A stretch of DNA of 42,218 bases from Comamonas sp. lk (GTDB lineage: Bacteria; Pseudomonadota; Gammaproteobacteria; Burkholderiales; Burkholderiaceae_C). Each line of letters starts with the position of its first letter. The stretch's first letter is position 1. The notes under the pieces were generated by a model. The model worked only from the letters and a program-made list of their open reading frames with translations, did no database searches and was not told where the DNA came from. Of this stretch, positions 1-7,789 are shown in pieces. Made by a program: the position numbers and the translations under genes. Location: the NCBI GenBank assembly GCA_945865675.1, contig CAMBFO010000011.1, forward strand, positions 1 to 42,218, written 5' to 3'.

Positions 1-36
1 CAGATAGGCTGAATAGACGGACGAACTCGTACTCAT
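1..36 (-). CDS. Unidentified protein, N-terminal fragment cut by window edge
   Basis: Only the first 12 codons (MSTSSSVYSAYL) lie in the window and they stay open to the edge. The start is supported by a strong ribosome binding site, GGAGGT, at 46-51 on the minus strand, nine bases before the ATG. It follows prpE in the same direction, about 190 bases on. Too little sequence is present to name a family. Confidence 0.55.
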   Translation of the reverse strand, partial: MSTSSSVYSAYL

Positions 37-51
37 TTTTCGCTGACCTCC

Positions 52-69
52 GTTTCCCTCCGGGGAAAC
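52..69 (-). promoter_or_regulatory. Hairpin abutting the ribosome binding site of the partial gene
   Basis: GTTTCCC and GGGAAAC form a perfect 7-bp stem around a 4-base loop. The stem ends directly against the GGAGGT site at 46-51, so its folding could affect ribosome access, or it could mark a transcript end. The structure is seen in the sequence; any regulatory role is inference. Confidence 0.35.
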
Positions 70-171
70 ATAAGCTGGTTAAAAGACCTTCCGCTGTACG
101 GCTTGACCGGATGGCGGATGCGACGTTGGCGCTGGGCGCCTTGGTAACAGGGCCTATTTTGCCATCGAAAG

Positions 172-193
172 CGGGCCCGCTCGCCCGGGCCCG
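172..193 (-). terminator. Possible weak terminator after prpE
   Basis: Two copies of the self-complementary CGGGCCCG (172-179 and 186-193) can pair across a 6-base loop about 30 bases after the prpE stop. The T-run expected of a strong intrinsic terminator is poor (CTTTCG), so this is only a candidate. Confidence 0.3.
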
Positions 194-225
194 ATAAGAG
201 AATTGCTATGGAGCACCTTGCATGA

Positions 226-2115
226 CTACATCAAATCCCGGATTTGTTGCAGTGCCGAGGGGTCTTCCATCGTGGTCAAGTCGCCGGGGTCACGACCTTC
301 GCATACCGCCTGGATGGCGCGGCGCAGCAACTTGCCGCTGCGCGTTTTGGGCAGCACTGTCACAAAACGTACCCGCGCCGGACGGCCGATGGCACCAATT
401 GACTGGTCCACCAATTTCATGATTTCGCCTTCTAGCGCAAAGCGAGCCCTGTCATCGACCAGCGCGCTGGCGTCTTTGACCACCGCAAACGCCATGGCCA
501 CTTGGCCTTTGAGCGTATCGGCTACTCCCACCACCGCCACTTCAGAGACGTTGGGATGGCCGGAAATGCATTCCTCAATCTCGCGCGTGCCCAGCCGATG
601 GCCGGCTACATTGATCACGTCGTCGGTGCGCCCTAGGATGAAGTAATAGCCATCCTTGTCTCGCGTCGCCCAGTCAAAAGTGTTGTAAACCAAGCGCCCG
701 GGCACGCTTTTCCAGTAGGTATTCACGAAGCGCTCATCGTCTTGCCAAACGGTTTGCATGCAACCAGGCGGCAAGGGGCCTTCGATCACGAGCACACCTT
801 TTTTATCTGCACCCTGCAGTTCCTCGCCGGTAGCTTCGTCCAGCAGTTTGACGTCGTAACCGTACATCGCAATGCCAGGGCTGCCGAATTTGCTGGGGGC
901 TTTTTCGACGCCGTTGGCAATGGTCAGAATCGGCCAGCCGCTCTCGGTCTGCCAGTAGTTGTCGATGATGTCTTTGCCCAAGCCATCGCTAATCCATTGG
1001 GCGGTAGGTTCGTCCAAGGGCTCGCCGGCCAGAAACAGGGTGCGTAAACTGCTCAGGTCGTAGCGCTTGAGCAAGGCCGGGTCTTGTTTTTTCAACACGC
1101 GAATCGCCGTGGGCGCGCTAAACATCACGGTGACCTTGTACTTTTCGACTAGGCTCCACCAAATACCACCGTCAGGCCGGATGGGCAGGCCTTCGTACAT
1201 GATGGTGGCCATACCCGCAATCAAAGGGCCATACACAATGTAGCTATGGCCCACCACCCAGCCAATGTCGCTTGTGGAAAAATAGGTTTCACCGGCCTTG
1301 CCGCAAAAAATGGTCTCCATGCTGGCCGCCAGGGCCACAGCGTAGCCGCCGGTGTCGCGCTGCACGCCTTTGGGTTTACCGGTGGTGCCGCTGGTATACA
1401 GGGTGTAGCTGGGGTGCGTAGCATCGACCCATTCGCAGGGCACCACCGCATTTTGGTGTTTTGCTTGCAGGCTGGCCCAGCTATGGTCGCGTCCAGTGGT
1501 CATCGCCATGGGCGCCAATTGACGATCCACCAGTAACACCGCCTGCGGCTTATGGCGGGACAGGGCCAGCGCTTCGTCCAGCAGTGGTTTGTAGGGCACT
1601 ACTTTGCCGCCGCGCGAACCTGCATCCGCGCTGACCACCACTACGGGTGATGCATCTTCAATGCGCGAGGCCAGTGATACCGACGCAAAGCCCCCAAAAA
1701 CCACCGAATGGATGGCGCCAATACGGGCACAGGCCAGCATGGTGAAGGCAGCTTCTGCCACCATCGGCATGTATATGAGTACGCGTTCACCTTTGCACAC
1801 ACCCAAGTCCAGCAGTGCCGCAGCCATGGCTTGCACATGGGCATGGAGCTGGCGAAAGGTAAAGGTTTGCTCGGTATCGGTTTCGGTGGATACGGCAATC
1901 AGGGCGATCTGGTCCGGCCTATCTTTGAGGTGGCGATCCACCGCGTTGTGGCACAAATTGGTGGTACCGCCTTCAAACCAGCGTGCAAATGGCGGATTGC
2001 TGTAATCGCAAATCGTCTTGGGCTGCGTCTGCCAATCGATGCGTTTGGCTTGCTCGGCCCAAAAGGCATCGCGGTCGTCGATAGAGCGGCGGTGAAAGGC
2101 TTGGTAGTCGGGCAT
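226..2115 (-). CDS. prpE: Propionyl-CoA synthetase (propionate--CoA ligase)
   Basis: Cytosolic AMP-forming acyl-CoA synthetase that activates propionate (and acetate less well) through an acyl-adenylate. The 629-residue length matches PrpE. The ATP-binding P-loop LYTSGTTGKPKGV is at about 239-251. The C-terminal GRTDDVINVAGHRL hinge region and the catalytic Lys of KTRSGK (about Lys595, acetylation-regulated in this family) are both present. The N-terminal MPDYQAFHRRS and the HSVVFGGFA block fit PrpE better than acetyl-CoA synthetase Acs. I chose the ATG at 2115 because GGAG lies six bases before it; an in-frame GTG at 2127 would add four residues and has no such site. The isochorismatase-like gene lies 108 bases upstream in the same direction. 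Acs is the main alternative for substrate choice. Confidence 0.9.
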   Translation of the reverse strand: MPDYQAFHRRSIDDRDAFWAEQAKRIDWQTQPKTICDYSNPPFARWFEGGTTNLCHNAVDRHLKDRPDQIALIAVSTETDTEQTFTFRQLHAHVQAMAAALLDLGVCKGERVLIYMPMVAEAAFTMLACARIGAIHSVVFGGFASVSLASRIEDASPVVVVSADAGSRGGKVVPYKPLLDEALALSRHKPQAVLLVDRQLAPMAMTTGRDHSWASLQAKHQNAVVPCEWVDATHPSYTLYTSGTTGKPKGVQRDTGGYAVALAASMETIFCGKAGETYFSTSDIGWVVGHSYIVYGPLIAGMATIMYEGLPIRPDGGIWWSLVEKYKVTVMFSAPTAIRVLKKQDPALLKRYDLSSLRTLFLAGEPLDEPTAQWISDGLGKDIIDNYWQTESGWPILTIANGVEKAPSKFGSPGIAMYGYDVKLLDEATGEELQGADKKGVLVIEGPLPPGCMQTVWQDDERFVNTYWKSVPGRLVYNTFDWATRDKDGYYFILGRTDDVINVAGHRLGTREIEECISGHPNVSEVAVVGVADTLKGQVAMAFAVVKDASALVDDRARFALEGEIMKLVDQSIGAIGRPARVRFVTVLPKTRSGKLLRRAIQAVCEGRDPGDLTTMEDPSALQQIRDLM

Positions 2116-2223
2116 ATCGGTCTCCACATAGTGTTCTACGCCGGGGTCGCGTAGCTGGCCGGATTATGAACATGCAACTTGCAAGTGGCTGACTAGGGCC
2201 TCTGTTGGCCCATGCAGCGCGCC

Positions 2224-2856
2224 TTACTTGATCAACGCCTGAACCTCGCGAAACTGGGGGTGATCGGCATGGCGCAACCATTCAAAGGCCACCATTTCGG
2301 TTGTCAGGAGTTCGGCGCCGGCGCCGGCCAGGCGGTCAAATGCCGCATCGCGGTTGCGCTCGGTGCGCGAGCTACAAGCGTCGGTCACCACCCAGACCTC
2401 AAACTCATCCTCTAACAATGCCAGCGCGGTTTGCATGAGGCAGACATGGGCCTCGCAACCCGCCAGCACAATGGACGGACGAGCGTTTTGATCCTGCGTT
2501 GGCTTTTGCAAATGCTTGGGTAGGCTGCGCGCATTTCCGCCAGCAGGTTTGGCCGGCGGGCGCAATAGTTCGGACAAGCCGTCCTCCACGCCGCTGAAAT
2601 GCGTTTTTTGCAGGCTGCGTAGCAGGCGTAGGCCCGCCAGCGCCTTAGTCGACTGCAGCAAGGGCTCGGCGGTCGGCCCCAGGCGATCCGGGCTTTGCTC
2701 CAGCAACACCGTCGGCACTTGCATCAGCGCTGCCAGGCTGGCCAAACGCACGGCGTTGGCCATCACCTGCGGAGCATCAAACAATGCAGGCATCAAACGC
2801 GTCTGGTAGTCCACCAGCACTAACTGGCTTTCTTCAACATCGAGCAACATAGGCAT
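2224..2856 (-). CDS. Isochorismatase-family (YcaC-like) hydrolase
   Basis: Cysteine hydrolase fold of the isochorismatase superfamily, about 210 residues. The expected triad is visible: Asp16 in VLVDYQTR, Lys84 in QKTHFS, and the nucleophile Cys134 in LAGCEAHVC with the following ALALLEDEFEVWVVTDACSS strand-loop. YcaC-type proteins act on small amides or have unknown substrates, so no reaction can be fixed. Residues about 99-124 form a Pro/Lys/Gln-rich insertion between the Lys and Cys motifs that looks like a flexible loop. A second ATG (residue 3, at 2850) is an equally possible start given the GGAAAG ribosome binding site. The gene stands upstream of prpE, separated by 108 bases containing a small GGGCC/GGCCC hairpin (2196-2211). 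Confidence 0.8.
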   Translation of the reverse strand: MPMLLDVEESQLVLVDYQTRLMPALFDAPQVMANAVRLASLAALMQVPTVLLEQSPDRLGPTAEPLLQSTKALAGLRLLRSLQKTHFSGVEDGLSELLRPPAKPAGGNARSLPKHLQKPTQDQNARPSIVLAGCEAHVCLMQTALALLEDEFEVWVVTDACSSRTERNRDAAFDRLAGAGAELLTTEMVAFEWLRHADHPQFREVQALIK

Positions 2857-2955
2857 GCTTTCCGGTGGCTTAAAGGGCAGAGCATAACCAGTCGACAGTC
2901 GGCAGCCAATGACGCGCCGGAATCAAAATTGAGTAGCCACCTGACGAGGCTGACC

Positions 2956-2972
2956 TAAGCTGTCGCAGCTTA
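2956..2972. repeat. Perfect short palindrome upstream of the C40 peptidase gene
   Basis: TAAGCTG and CAGCTTA form a perfect 7-bp inverted repeat around TCG, in the intergenic region between two divergent genes. It is not followed by a T-run on either strand, so an operator for a dimeric regulator is more likely than a terminator. Role inferred only. Confidence 0.35.
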
Positions 2973-3065
2973 TGGATGAGAAAAATCATATTCAAAAAGG
3001 GAAAGCAGAAGATTTATTTATATATATTTCAATGGTTTACAAAGTATTTTTAAAGTAAATTTGAT

Positions 3066-3094
3066 TTGACTTCAGGCGCTGGCTAGACTATAGT
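3066..3094 (+). promoter_or_regulatory. Sigma70-type promoter placed to start transcription at the ATG of the C40 peptidase gene
   Basis: TTGACT (3066-3071), a 17-base spacer and TATAGT (3089-3094) match the vegetative consensus very well. Only six bases separate the -10 box from the ATG at 3101, so the transcript should begin at or next to the start codon. An AT-rich stretch (about 2985-3065) lies directly upstream and could act as an UP element or a silencer-binding site. Confidence 0.7.
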
Positions 3095-3100
3095 CCAGCG

Positions 3101-3646
3101 ATGATCTTCTCTGTCCGCGTCGCCCTTTGTCTGGCTTTTACCTGCGGTATCAGTGCCGCACAAACAATTTCCGACAATGAGGACTTAGGCAAATTGCTTG
3201 CCGACAATGGCTTGCTAAACCGCATCAGTGAGGCTGGCACCCTCATGCAAAACCAGGCTTCCGGTCTGGTGGTGAGCGCTATGGGCTTTCTCGGGGCGCC
3301 TTATCGCCGTGGCGGTAACAGCGCCGAAAGCGGCTTTGATTGCAGCGGTTTCGTCAAAGCCATCTACGAGCAAACAATTGGCCTGGTGCTTCCGCGCAGT
3401 GCAGCGCAGCAAGCGGCAGCCACCCAAACGATTGATAAATCCGAGTTGCGGCCGGGAGATCTGGTGTTTTTCAACACCATGCGCCGTGCCTTCAGCCACG
3501 TGGGTATTTACGTTGGCAACGGGAAATTCATTCATTCACCTAAGCCCGGGGCCGAGGTGCGCGTCGACGACATGGGCCTAGCCTATTGGGCCCGCCGCTA
3601 CGACGGCGCCCGCCGCGTCCCTACAGGCAGCACCGCCGCTCCGTGA
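3101..3646 (+). CDS. Secreted NlpC/P60 (C40) peptidoglycan peptidase
   Basis: Predicted exported cell-wall endopeptidase. Residues 1-20 form a signal peptide (short basic start, hydrophobic core, cleavage near SAAQ). The NlpC/P60 domain covers about 55-172: the nucleophile Cys81 in GFDCSGFV, His133 in SHVGIYVG, and the third polar residue His145 in KFIHSP are all present, with the typical LRPGDLVFF strand before the His. Members of this family cut D-Glu/meso-diaminopimelate bonds in peptide stems. No other start can supply the signal peptide and there is no Shine-Dalgarno sequence; the promoter sits almost on the ATG. It is convergent with clpB, whose stop lies only three bases beyond this gene's stop. 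Confidence 0.9.
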   Translation: MIFSVRVALCLAFTCGISAAQTISDNEDLGKLLADNGLLNRISEAGTLMQNQASGLVVSAMGFLGAPYRRGGNSAESGFDCSGFVKAIYEQTIGLVLPRSAAQQAAATQTIDKSELRPGDLVFFNTMRRAFSHVGIYVGNGKFIHSPKPGAEVRVDDMGLAYWARRYDGARRVPTGSTAAP

Positions 3647-3649
3647 GCG

Positions 3650-6253
3650 CTAGGTCGCGCTAAAGGAAAATTGGCCCGGATTACGGATGGGGTCCACCCC
3701 CACATGGATGGTGTCTTTAGGGACAAAACGCCCCTCTAACAATAATTTAGACAGTGGATTTTCCAAGCGCTGCTGGATGGCACGTTTGAGCGGCCGGGCG
3801 CCATAGACCGGGTCAAAACCCACCTTGGCCAATTCGGCTACCGCAGCGTCGGAGACCTCCAATACATAGTCCATACGGGCTAGGCGGTCCATCAGGGTTT
3901 GCAATTGAATCTTGGCTATATTGGCTATATGGCCCGCGTCCAGCGCATGGAAGACCACGGTTTCGTCGATGCGGTTGATAAATTCAGGTCGGAAATGGTT
4001 CTTCAATTCCCCAGTGACCGCGTCTTTGATGTCGTCACGGTCTTGGCCCACCATGCTCTTTATCAATTGTGAGCCAATATTGCTGGTCATCACGATGACG
4101 GTGTTTTTGAAGTCCACGGTGCGGCCCTGGCCATCGGTCAGACGGCCATCGTCGAGCACCTGCAAGAGTACATTGAAAACGTCCGGATGCGCTTTCTCTA
4201 CTTCGTCCAGCAACAGCACGCTATAGGGTTTGCGGCGCACCGCTTCGGTAAGGTAGCCGCCCTCCTCGTAGCCCACGTAGCCCGGAGGCGCGCCAATCAA
4301 ACGCGCGACCGAGTGTTTCTCCATGAACTCGCTCATGTCCATGCGGATCAGATGGTCTTCGCTGTCAAACAAAAAACCTGCCAAAGCTTTGCATAACTCC
4401 GTCTTGCCCACGCCGGTCGGGCCCAAGAATAGAAAGGAGCCGGTCGGGCGGTTGGGGTCCGACAGACCCGAGCGCGAACGGCGTATGGCATTGGCCACGG
4501 CACCGATGGCCTCGTCCTGGCCCACCACGCGCTGGTGCAGACGCTCTTCCATCAGCAGCAACTTTTCACGGTCACCTTGCATCAGCTTGGCAATAGGGAT
4601 GCCTGTGGCACGCGCCACCACTTCGGCGATTTCTTCGGCGCCCACCTGGGTGCGCAGCAATTGCGGCGTTGCGCCCTCACCTCCTTTGGCGCGGCCCGCC
4701 TCCGTGTCTTGCGCCTCTTTTAGGCGCTTTTCCAAACTTGGCAACTGGCCGTATTGCAACTCAGCCACTTTGGTCAGATCGCCTTTGCGCGTCAGGGTTT
4801 CAATCTGCTGGCGCAGCACATCAATTTCCGCCCGAACTTGCGCACTGCCCTGCGCCATGGCTTTTTCGGCCTTCCAGATTTCGTCCAGATCGGCGATTTC
4901 GCGCTGTAAGGCGCTGATCTCTTCGTTGATGAGCGCGAAGCGCTTGATCGAGGCTTCGTCTTTTTCCTTTTTCACCGCCTCACGCTCGATCTGTAACTGA
5001 ATCAATCGCCGGTCGAGCTTGTCCATGACCTCGGGCTTGGAGTCCAGTTCGATCTTGATCTTTGCCGCCGCTTCGTCAATCAAGTCAATCGCCTTGTCGG
5101 GCAGAAAGCGGTCGGTGATATAGCGATGGCTCAGTTCAGCAGCGGCCACGATGGCCGGATCGGTGATGTTCACGCCATGGTGTACCTGGTAGCGTTCTTT
5201 CAGGCCGCGCAAAATTGCGACGGTGGCTTCCACCGTAGGCTCACCCACCAAAATCTTTTGGAAACGCCGCTCCAGCGCCGCGTCTTTTTCAATGTATTTA
5301 CGGTATTCGTCCAGCGTAGTTGCGCCTACACAATGGAGTTCGCCACGTGCGAGGGCCGGCTTGAGCATATTGCCAGCGTCCATGGCGCCTTCGGCCTTGC
5401 CGGCGCCTACCATGGTGTGCAATTCGTCAATAAAAACAATGGTCTGACCTTCGTCTTTAGACAGGTCTTTCAACACATTTTTCAGCCGTTCTTCAAACTC
5501 TCCCCGGAATTTGGCGCCCGCCAGCAGGGAGGCCATATCCAGCGACAGGACGCGCTTGCCTTTGAGCGAATCGGGCACTTCACCGGCAACAATGCGCTGG
5601 GCCAGGCCCTCGACGATGGCGGTCTTGCCGACGCCGGGCTCGCCAATCAATACGGGGTTGTTCTTGGTGCGGCGTTGTAGCACCTGAATAGCCCGGCGGA
5701 TTTCGTCGTCGCGACCAATCACCGGATCGAGTTTGCCGGCGCGGGCGCGCTCGGTTAAATCGACGCAGTATTTTTTCAGGGACTCACGCTGGTCTTCTGC
5801 GTCAGCGCTGTCCACCCCCTGCCCGCCGCGCACCGCCACGATGGCAGCGTCCAGGCTTTTGCGGCTCAAACCTAAAGCCTGCGCCTGCTTGGCAAAGTCG
5901 GACTTGCCCTCACTCAAGGCCACCAGGAACAACTCGCTGGCCACATACTGGTCGCCCCGTTTCATAGCTTCTTTTTCGCTGGCCTGCAAAAGGCTGACCA
6001 TGTCACGCCCTACCTGCACTTGGTCCTGCCCTTGTACCTGGGGCAGCTTGTGGGCGGCAGCGTCCGCCATGGCCAGCAGCGAGGGGACGTTCACCCCCGC
6101 GCGCTGGAGCAAAGCCTTGGGGCCATCGTCCTGGCGCAGCATGGCCCCCAGCACATGGGCTGGCTCAATATAGGCATGGTCCTGGGCCAGCGCCGCGCTT
6201 TGCGCCTCACCCAGGGCCTCTTGGAACTTGGTCGTTAATTTGTCAATTCGCAT
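3650..6253 (-). CDS. clpB: ClpB protein disaggregase (AAA+ chaperone)
   Basis: Hexameric ATP-driven disaggregase that works with DnaK to rescue aggregated proteins in the cytosol. At 867 residues it has full length: Clp N domain (about 1-145), first AAA+ module with Walker A GEPGVGKT at 204-211 and the [12 protein letters not shown] sensor region, the coiled-coil middle domain (about 410-525, rich in Lys/Glu heptads), and second AAA+ module with [10 protein letters not shown] near 600 and [10 protein letters not shown]. The IGF/L-type ClpP-binding loop is not evident, as expected of ClpB rather than ClpA. GAGGAT precedes the ATG by five bases and a heat-shock promoter lies upstream. Its 3' end abuts the convergent C40 peptidase gene. 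Confidence 0.98.
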   Translation of the reverse strand: MRIDKLTTKFQEALGEAQSAALAQDHAYIEPAHVLGAMLRQDDGPKALLQRAGVNVPSLLAMADAAAHKLPQVQGQDQVQVGRDMVSLLQASEKEAMKRGDQYVASELFLVALSEGKSDFAKQAQALGLSRKSLDAAIVAVRGGQGVDSADAEDQRESLKKYCVDLTERARAGKLDPVIGRDDEIRRAIQVLQRRTKNNPVLIGEPGVGKTAIVEGLAQRIVAGEVPDSLKGKRVLSLDMASLLAGAKFRGEFEERLKNVLKDLSKDEGQTIVFIDELHTMVGAGKAEGAMDAGNMLKPALARGELHCVGATTLDEYRKYIEKDAALERRFQKILVGEPTVEATVAILRGLKERYQVHHGVNITDPAIVAAAELSHRYITDRFLPDKAIDLIDEAAAKIKIELDSKPEVMDKLDRRLIQLQIEREAVKKEKDEASIKRFALINEEISALQREIADLDEIWKAEKAMAQGSAQVRAEIDVLRQQIETLTRKGDLTKVAELQYGQLPSLEKRLKEAQDTEAGRAKGGEGATPQLLRTQVGAEEIAEVVARATGIPIAKLMQGDREKLLLMEERLHQRVVGQDEAIGAVANAIRRSRSGLSDPNRPTGSFLFLGPTGVGKTELCKALAGFLFDSEDHLIRMDMSEFMEKHSVARLIGAPPGYVGYEEGGYLTEAVRRKPYSVLLLDEVEKAHPDVFNVLLQVLDDGRLTDGQGRTVDFKNTVIVMTSNIGSQLIKSMVGQDRDDIKDAVTGELKNHFRPEFINRIDETVVFHALDAGHIANIAKIQLQTLMDRLARMDYVLEVSDAAVAELAKVGFDPVYGARPLKRAIQQRLENPLSKLLLEGRFVPKDTIHVGVDPIRNPGQFSFSAT

Positions 6254-6277
6254 AAGGCATCCTCAGTTAGGGCACAG

Positions 6278-6303
6278 CTTGGGGTCGGTGCCGCATTTTC
6301 AAG
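6278..6303 (-). promoter_or_regulatory. RpoH (sigma32) heat-shock promoter of clpB
   Basis: On the minus strand CTTGAAA (6297-6303), 12 bases, then CCCCAAG (6278-6284) match the sigma32 consensus CTTGAAA-N12-CCCCATNT closely, including spacing. The start codon of clpB is about 24 bases past the -10 element, leaving room for its GAGGAT ribosome binding site. Confidence 0.75.
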
Positions 6304-6327
6304 CGGCGCGGGGCGGTCCGCACTGAC

Positions 6328-6333
6328 TAAAAT
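6328..6333 (+). promoter_or_regulatory. -10 box (TAAAAT) seven bases before the ATG of the 6341 gene
   Basis: TAAAAT ends at 6333 and the ATG is at 6341, with no Shine-Dalgarno sequence between. This arrangement predicts a leaderless transcript. No convincing -35 hexamer is present 17 bases upstream, which lowers confidence. Confidence 0.4.
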
Positions 6334-6340
6334 CAAGCTA

Positions 6341-6907
6341 ATGAATATCCACCAACTCAATGTGCAGTATGACGAACGGCAGGACCGCCTGCTGGTTCGG
6401 GTCAAAACCGTGCAGGAGCAAGAGGTGCGCCTCTGGCTGACACGCCGCATTGGCGTTAAGTTGGTAGAGCCGCTTATGACGACCGTCTCGCGTATCGAGG
6501 CCTTAGATCCTGCGGTGACTCTGGCTGACGAAAGGTCACGCAAAATTTTGGTACACCTGAAGCAAGAAGATTTTTTGCAAAAAGCGGATCTGCAAACGCC
6601 CTATTCGAGTACTACCACGGCGCTTCCCCTTGGCGAACTGCCTATGCTGGTGACCGAGGTCACTATCCATTTGCATGCTAACGGATTGACCCAATTAGTG
6701 ATCAAAGACGGTGGGGACGAAGAGCAAGAAGCGCGTACCTGCACCCTGAATTTGCAGTCCTTCATGGTGCACGGCCTGCTGCATTTGCTGCAGCAAGCAG
6801 TGCACCGCTCACAATGGCTGGATCCGGTACAAGCGCCGGACCAAGAGGAAAGCGCTGCCGAAGCCGCACAGGCACGGCGTACGCAGAAGAAAACATATAC
6901 CCACTAA
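6341..6907 (+). CDS. Protein of unknown function, 188 residues
   Basis: I do not recognise a family. The protein is soluble, with no signal peptide or membrane segment. The first 60 residues alternate charged and hydrophobic residues in a way that suggests beta strands (DRLLVRVKTVQEQEVRLWLTRR). The middle carries a further strand-rich block around VTEVTIHLHANGLTQLVIKD, and the C terminus is an acidic then basic low-complexity tail after a helix (SFMVHGLLHLLQQAVH). Codon use resembles the neighbours, and it lies divergent to clpB, sharing an 87-base promoter region with it. That position raises the possibility of a stress link but proves nothing. It is convergent with moaE; the 32-base gap contains a CACGCA/TGCGTG hairpin (6911-6931). 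Confidence 0.75.
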   Translation: MNIHQLNVQYDERQDRLLVRVKTVQEQEVRLWLTRRIGVKLVEPLMTTVSRIEALDPAVTLADERSRKILVHLKQEDFLQKADLQTPYSSTTTALPLGELPMLVTEVTIHLHANGLTQLVIKDGGDEEQEARTCTLNLQSFMVHGLLHLLQQAVHRSQWLDPVQAPDQEESAAEAAQARRTQKKTYTH

Positions 6908-6939
6908 TTACACGCAGCGCATGGATGCGTGCCGCAGCT

Positions 6940-7461
6940 TCAGGCGTTGGATTTGTGGACACCCCAACGGGCTAAAGCCGCATCGTCACTAACCCGGGCA
7001 TCCACCCATTGGGCGCCTTCCAAGCCCTGCTCTTTTTTCCAAAAAGGGGCTTGGGTTTTTAGATAGTCCATTACAAACTCACAGGCTTTGAAGCTTTCGC
7101 CCCGATGGGCCGAGGCCGCAGCGACCAAGACTACTGGCTCCGTCGGGCGCATCAGGCCAACCCGATGCACCACCCGCACGCCATAAATATCAAAGCGCTG
7201 GTGGGCCTCGTCAATCATGGCTTCGATGGATTTTTCTGTCATGCCAGGATAATGCTCCAGCTCTAAGGTCTGGACGCTACCGGCATGCGCCGCATCATGC
7301 ACATTACGGTCGCGCACCGTACCTAAAAAGGTACAGACCGCCCCGATGCGTGGGTCGTTTTGCTGCAAGGCTGCGATTTCCTCTGACACGTCAAAACGCG
7401 CCGTTTGAATCCGCACGCGGGCAGTAGCCTCGTTCACCAAAGACCCGGGAGGGTGGCTCAC
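6940..7461 (-). CDS. moaE: Molybdopterin synthase catalytic subunit MoaE
   Basis: Large subunit of molybdopterin synthase; it pairs with MoaD to insert two sulfurs into cyclic pyranopterin monophosphate. Visible family features are FLGTVRDRN, LELEHYPGM, HRVGLMRPTEPVVLVAAASAHR and the active-site YLKTQAPFWKKE. In the last, Lys135 and Lys142 correspond to Lys119 and Lys126 of E. coli MoaE. Start choice: the open frame reaches back to 7545 but would then overlap moaD by 41 bases. A GTG at 7461 has GGAG seven bases upstream and gives 173 residues; GTG at 7437 (165 residues) is an alternative closer to the usual length of about 150. Last gene of the alaA-hom-thrC-moeA-moaD-moaE unit. Confidence 0.92.
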   Translation of the reverse strand: MSHPPGSLVNEATARVRIQTARFDVSEEIAALQQNDPRIGAVCTFLGTVRDRNVHDAAHAGSVQTLELEHYPGMTEKSIEAMIDEAHQRFDIYGVRVVHRVGLMRPTEPVVLVAAASAHRGESFKACEFVMDYLKTQAPFWKKEQGLEGAQWVDARVSDDAALARWGVHKSNA

Positions 7462-7504
7462 AGTAGCGCTCCGAAAACGGCTAAGGAAGGCAAGGAGTCC
7501 ATGT

Positions 7505-7756
7505 TCATCCCCCTGTGACCGGCGGAAAAAACGCGACCTCTGCACCCGCTATCAAGGCCGCACCTTCGTCGCACAAGGTTTGATTGAGTGCCATGCGCAG
7601 CACCCTATCACGTCCCAGCGCCTGGGTGGCGGGGCCACCACCTTGTACCAATTCATCGCGTAACTGGCCCAGTGTTGGCGCTTGGGTTTCATACGCATGG
7701 CCGCTGCTACCCATGGTCTCGCGGATGCTGGCAAAGTATTTGAGCGTGATCTGCAT
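7505..7756 (-). CDS. moaD: Molybdopterin synthase sulfur carrier subunit MoaD
   Basis: Ubiquitin-like sulfur carrier of 83 residues. It ends in the diagnostic VTGG, whose C-terminal glycine is adenylated and thiocarboxylated by MoeB before sulfur delivery in the MoaD-MoaE complex. The beta-grasp start ITLKYFASIRETMG and the ALNQTLCDEGAALIAGAEVAFFPPVTGG end are typical. It lies 33 bases after moeA and directly before moaE. No MoeB gene is in the window. No clear Shine-Dalgarno precedes the ATG, so translation may depend on coupling to moeA. Confidence 0.95.
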   Translation of the reverse strand: MQITLKYFASIRETMGSSGHAYETQAPTLGQLRDELVQGGGPATQALGRDRVLRMALNQTLCDEGAALIAGAEVAFFPPVTGG

Positions 7757-7789
7757 ACGGATAAATGTAAGTGTCGGATGGCAAGGCGC

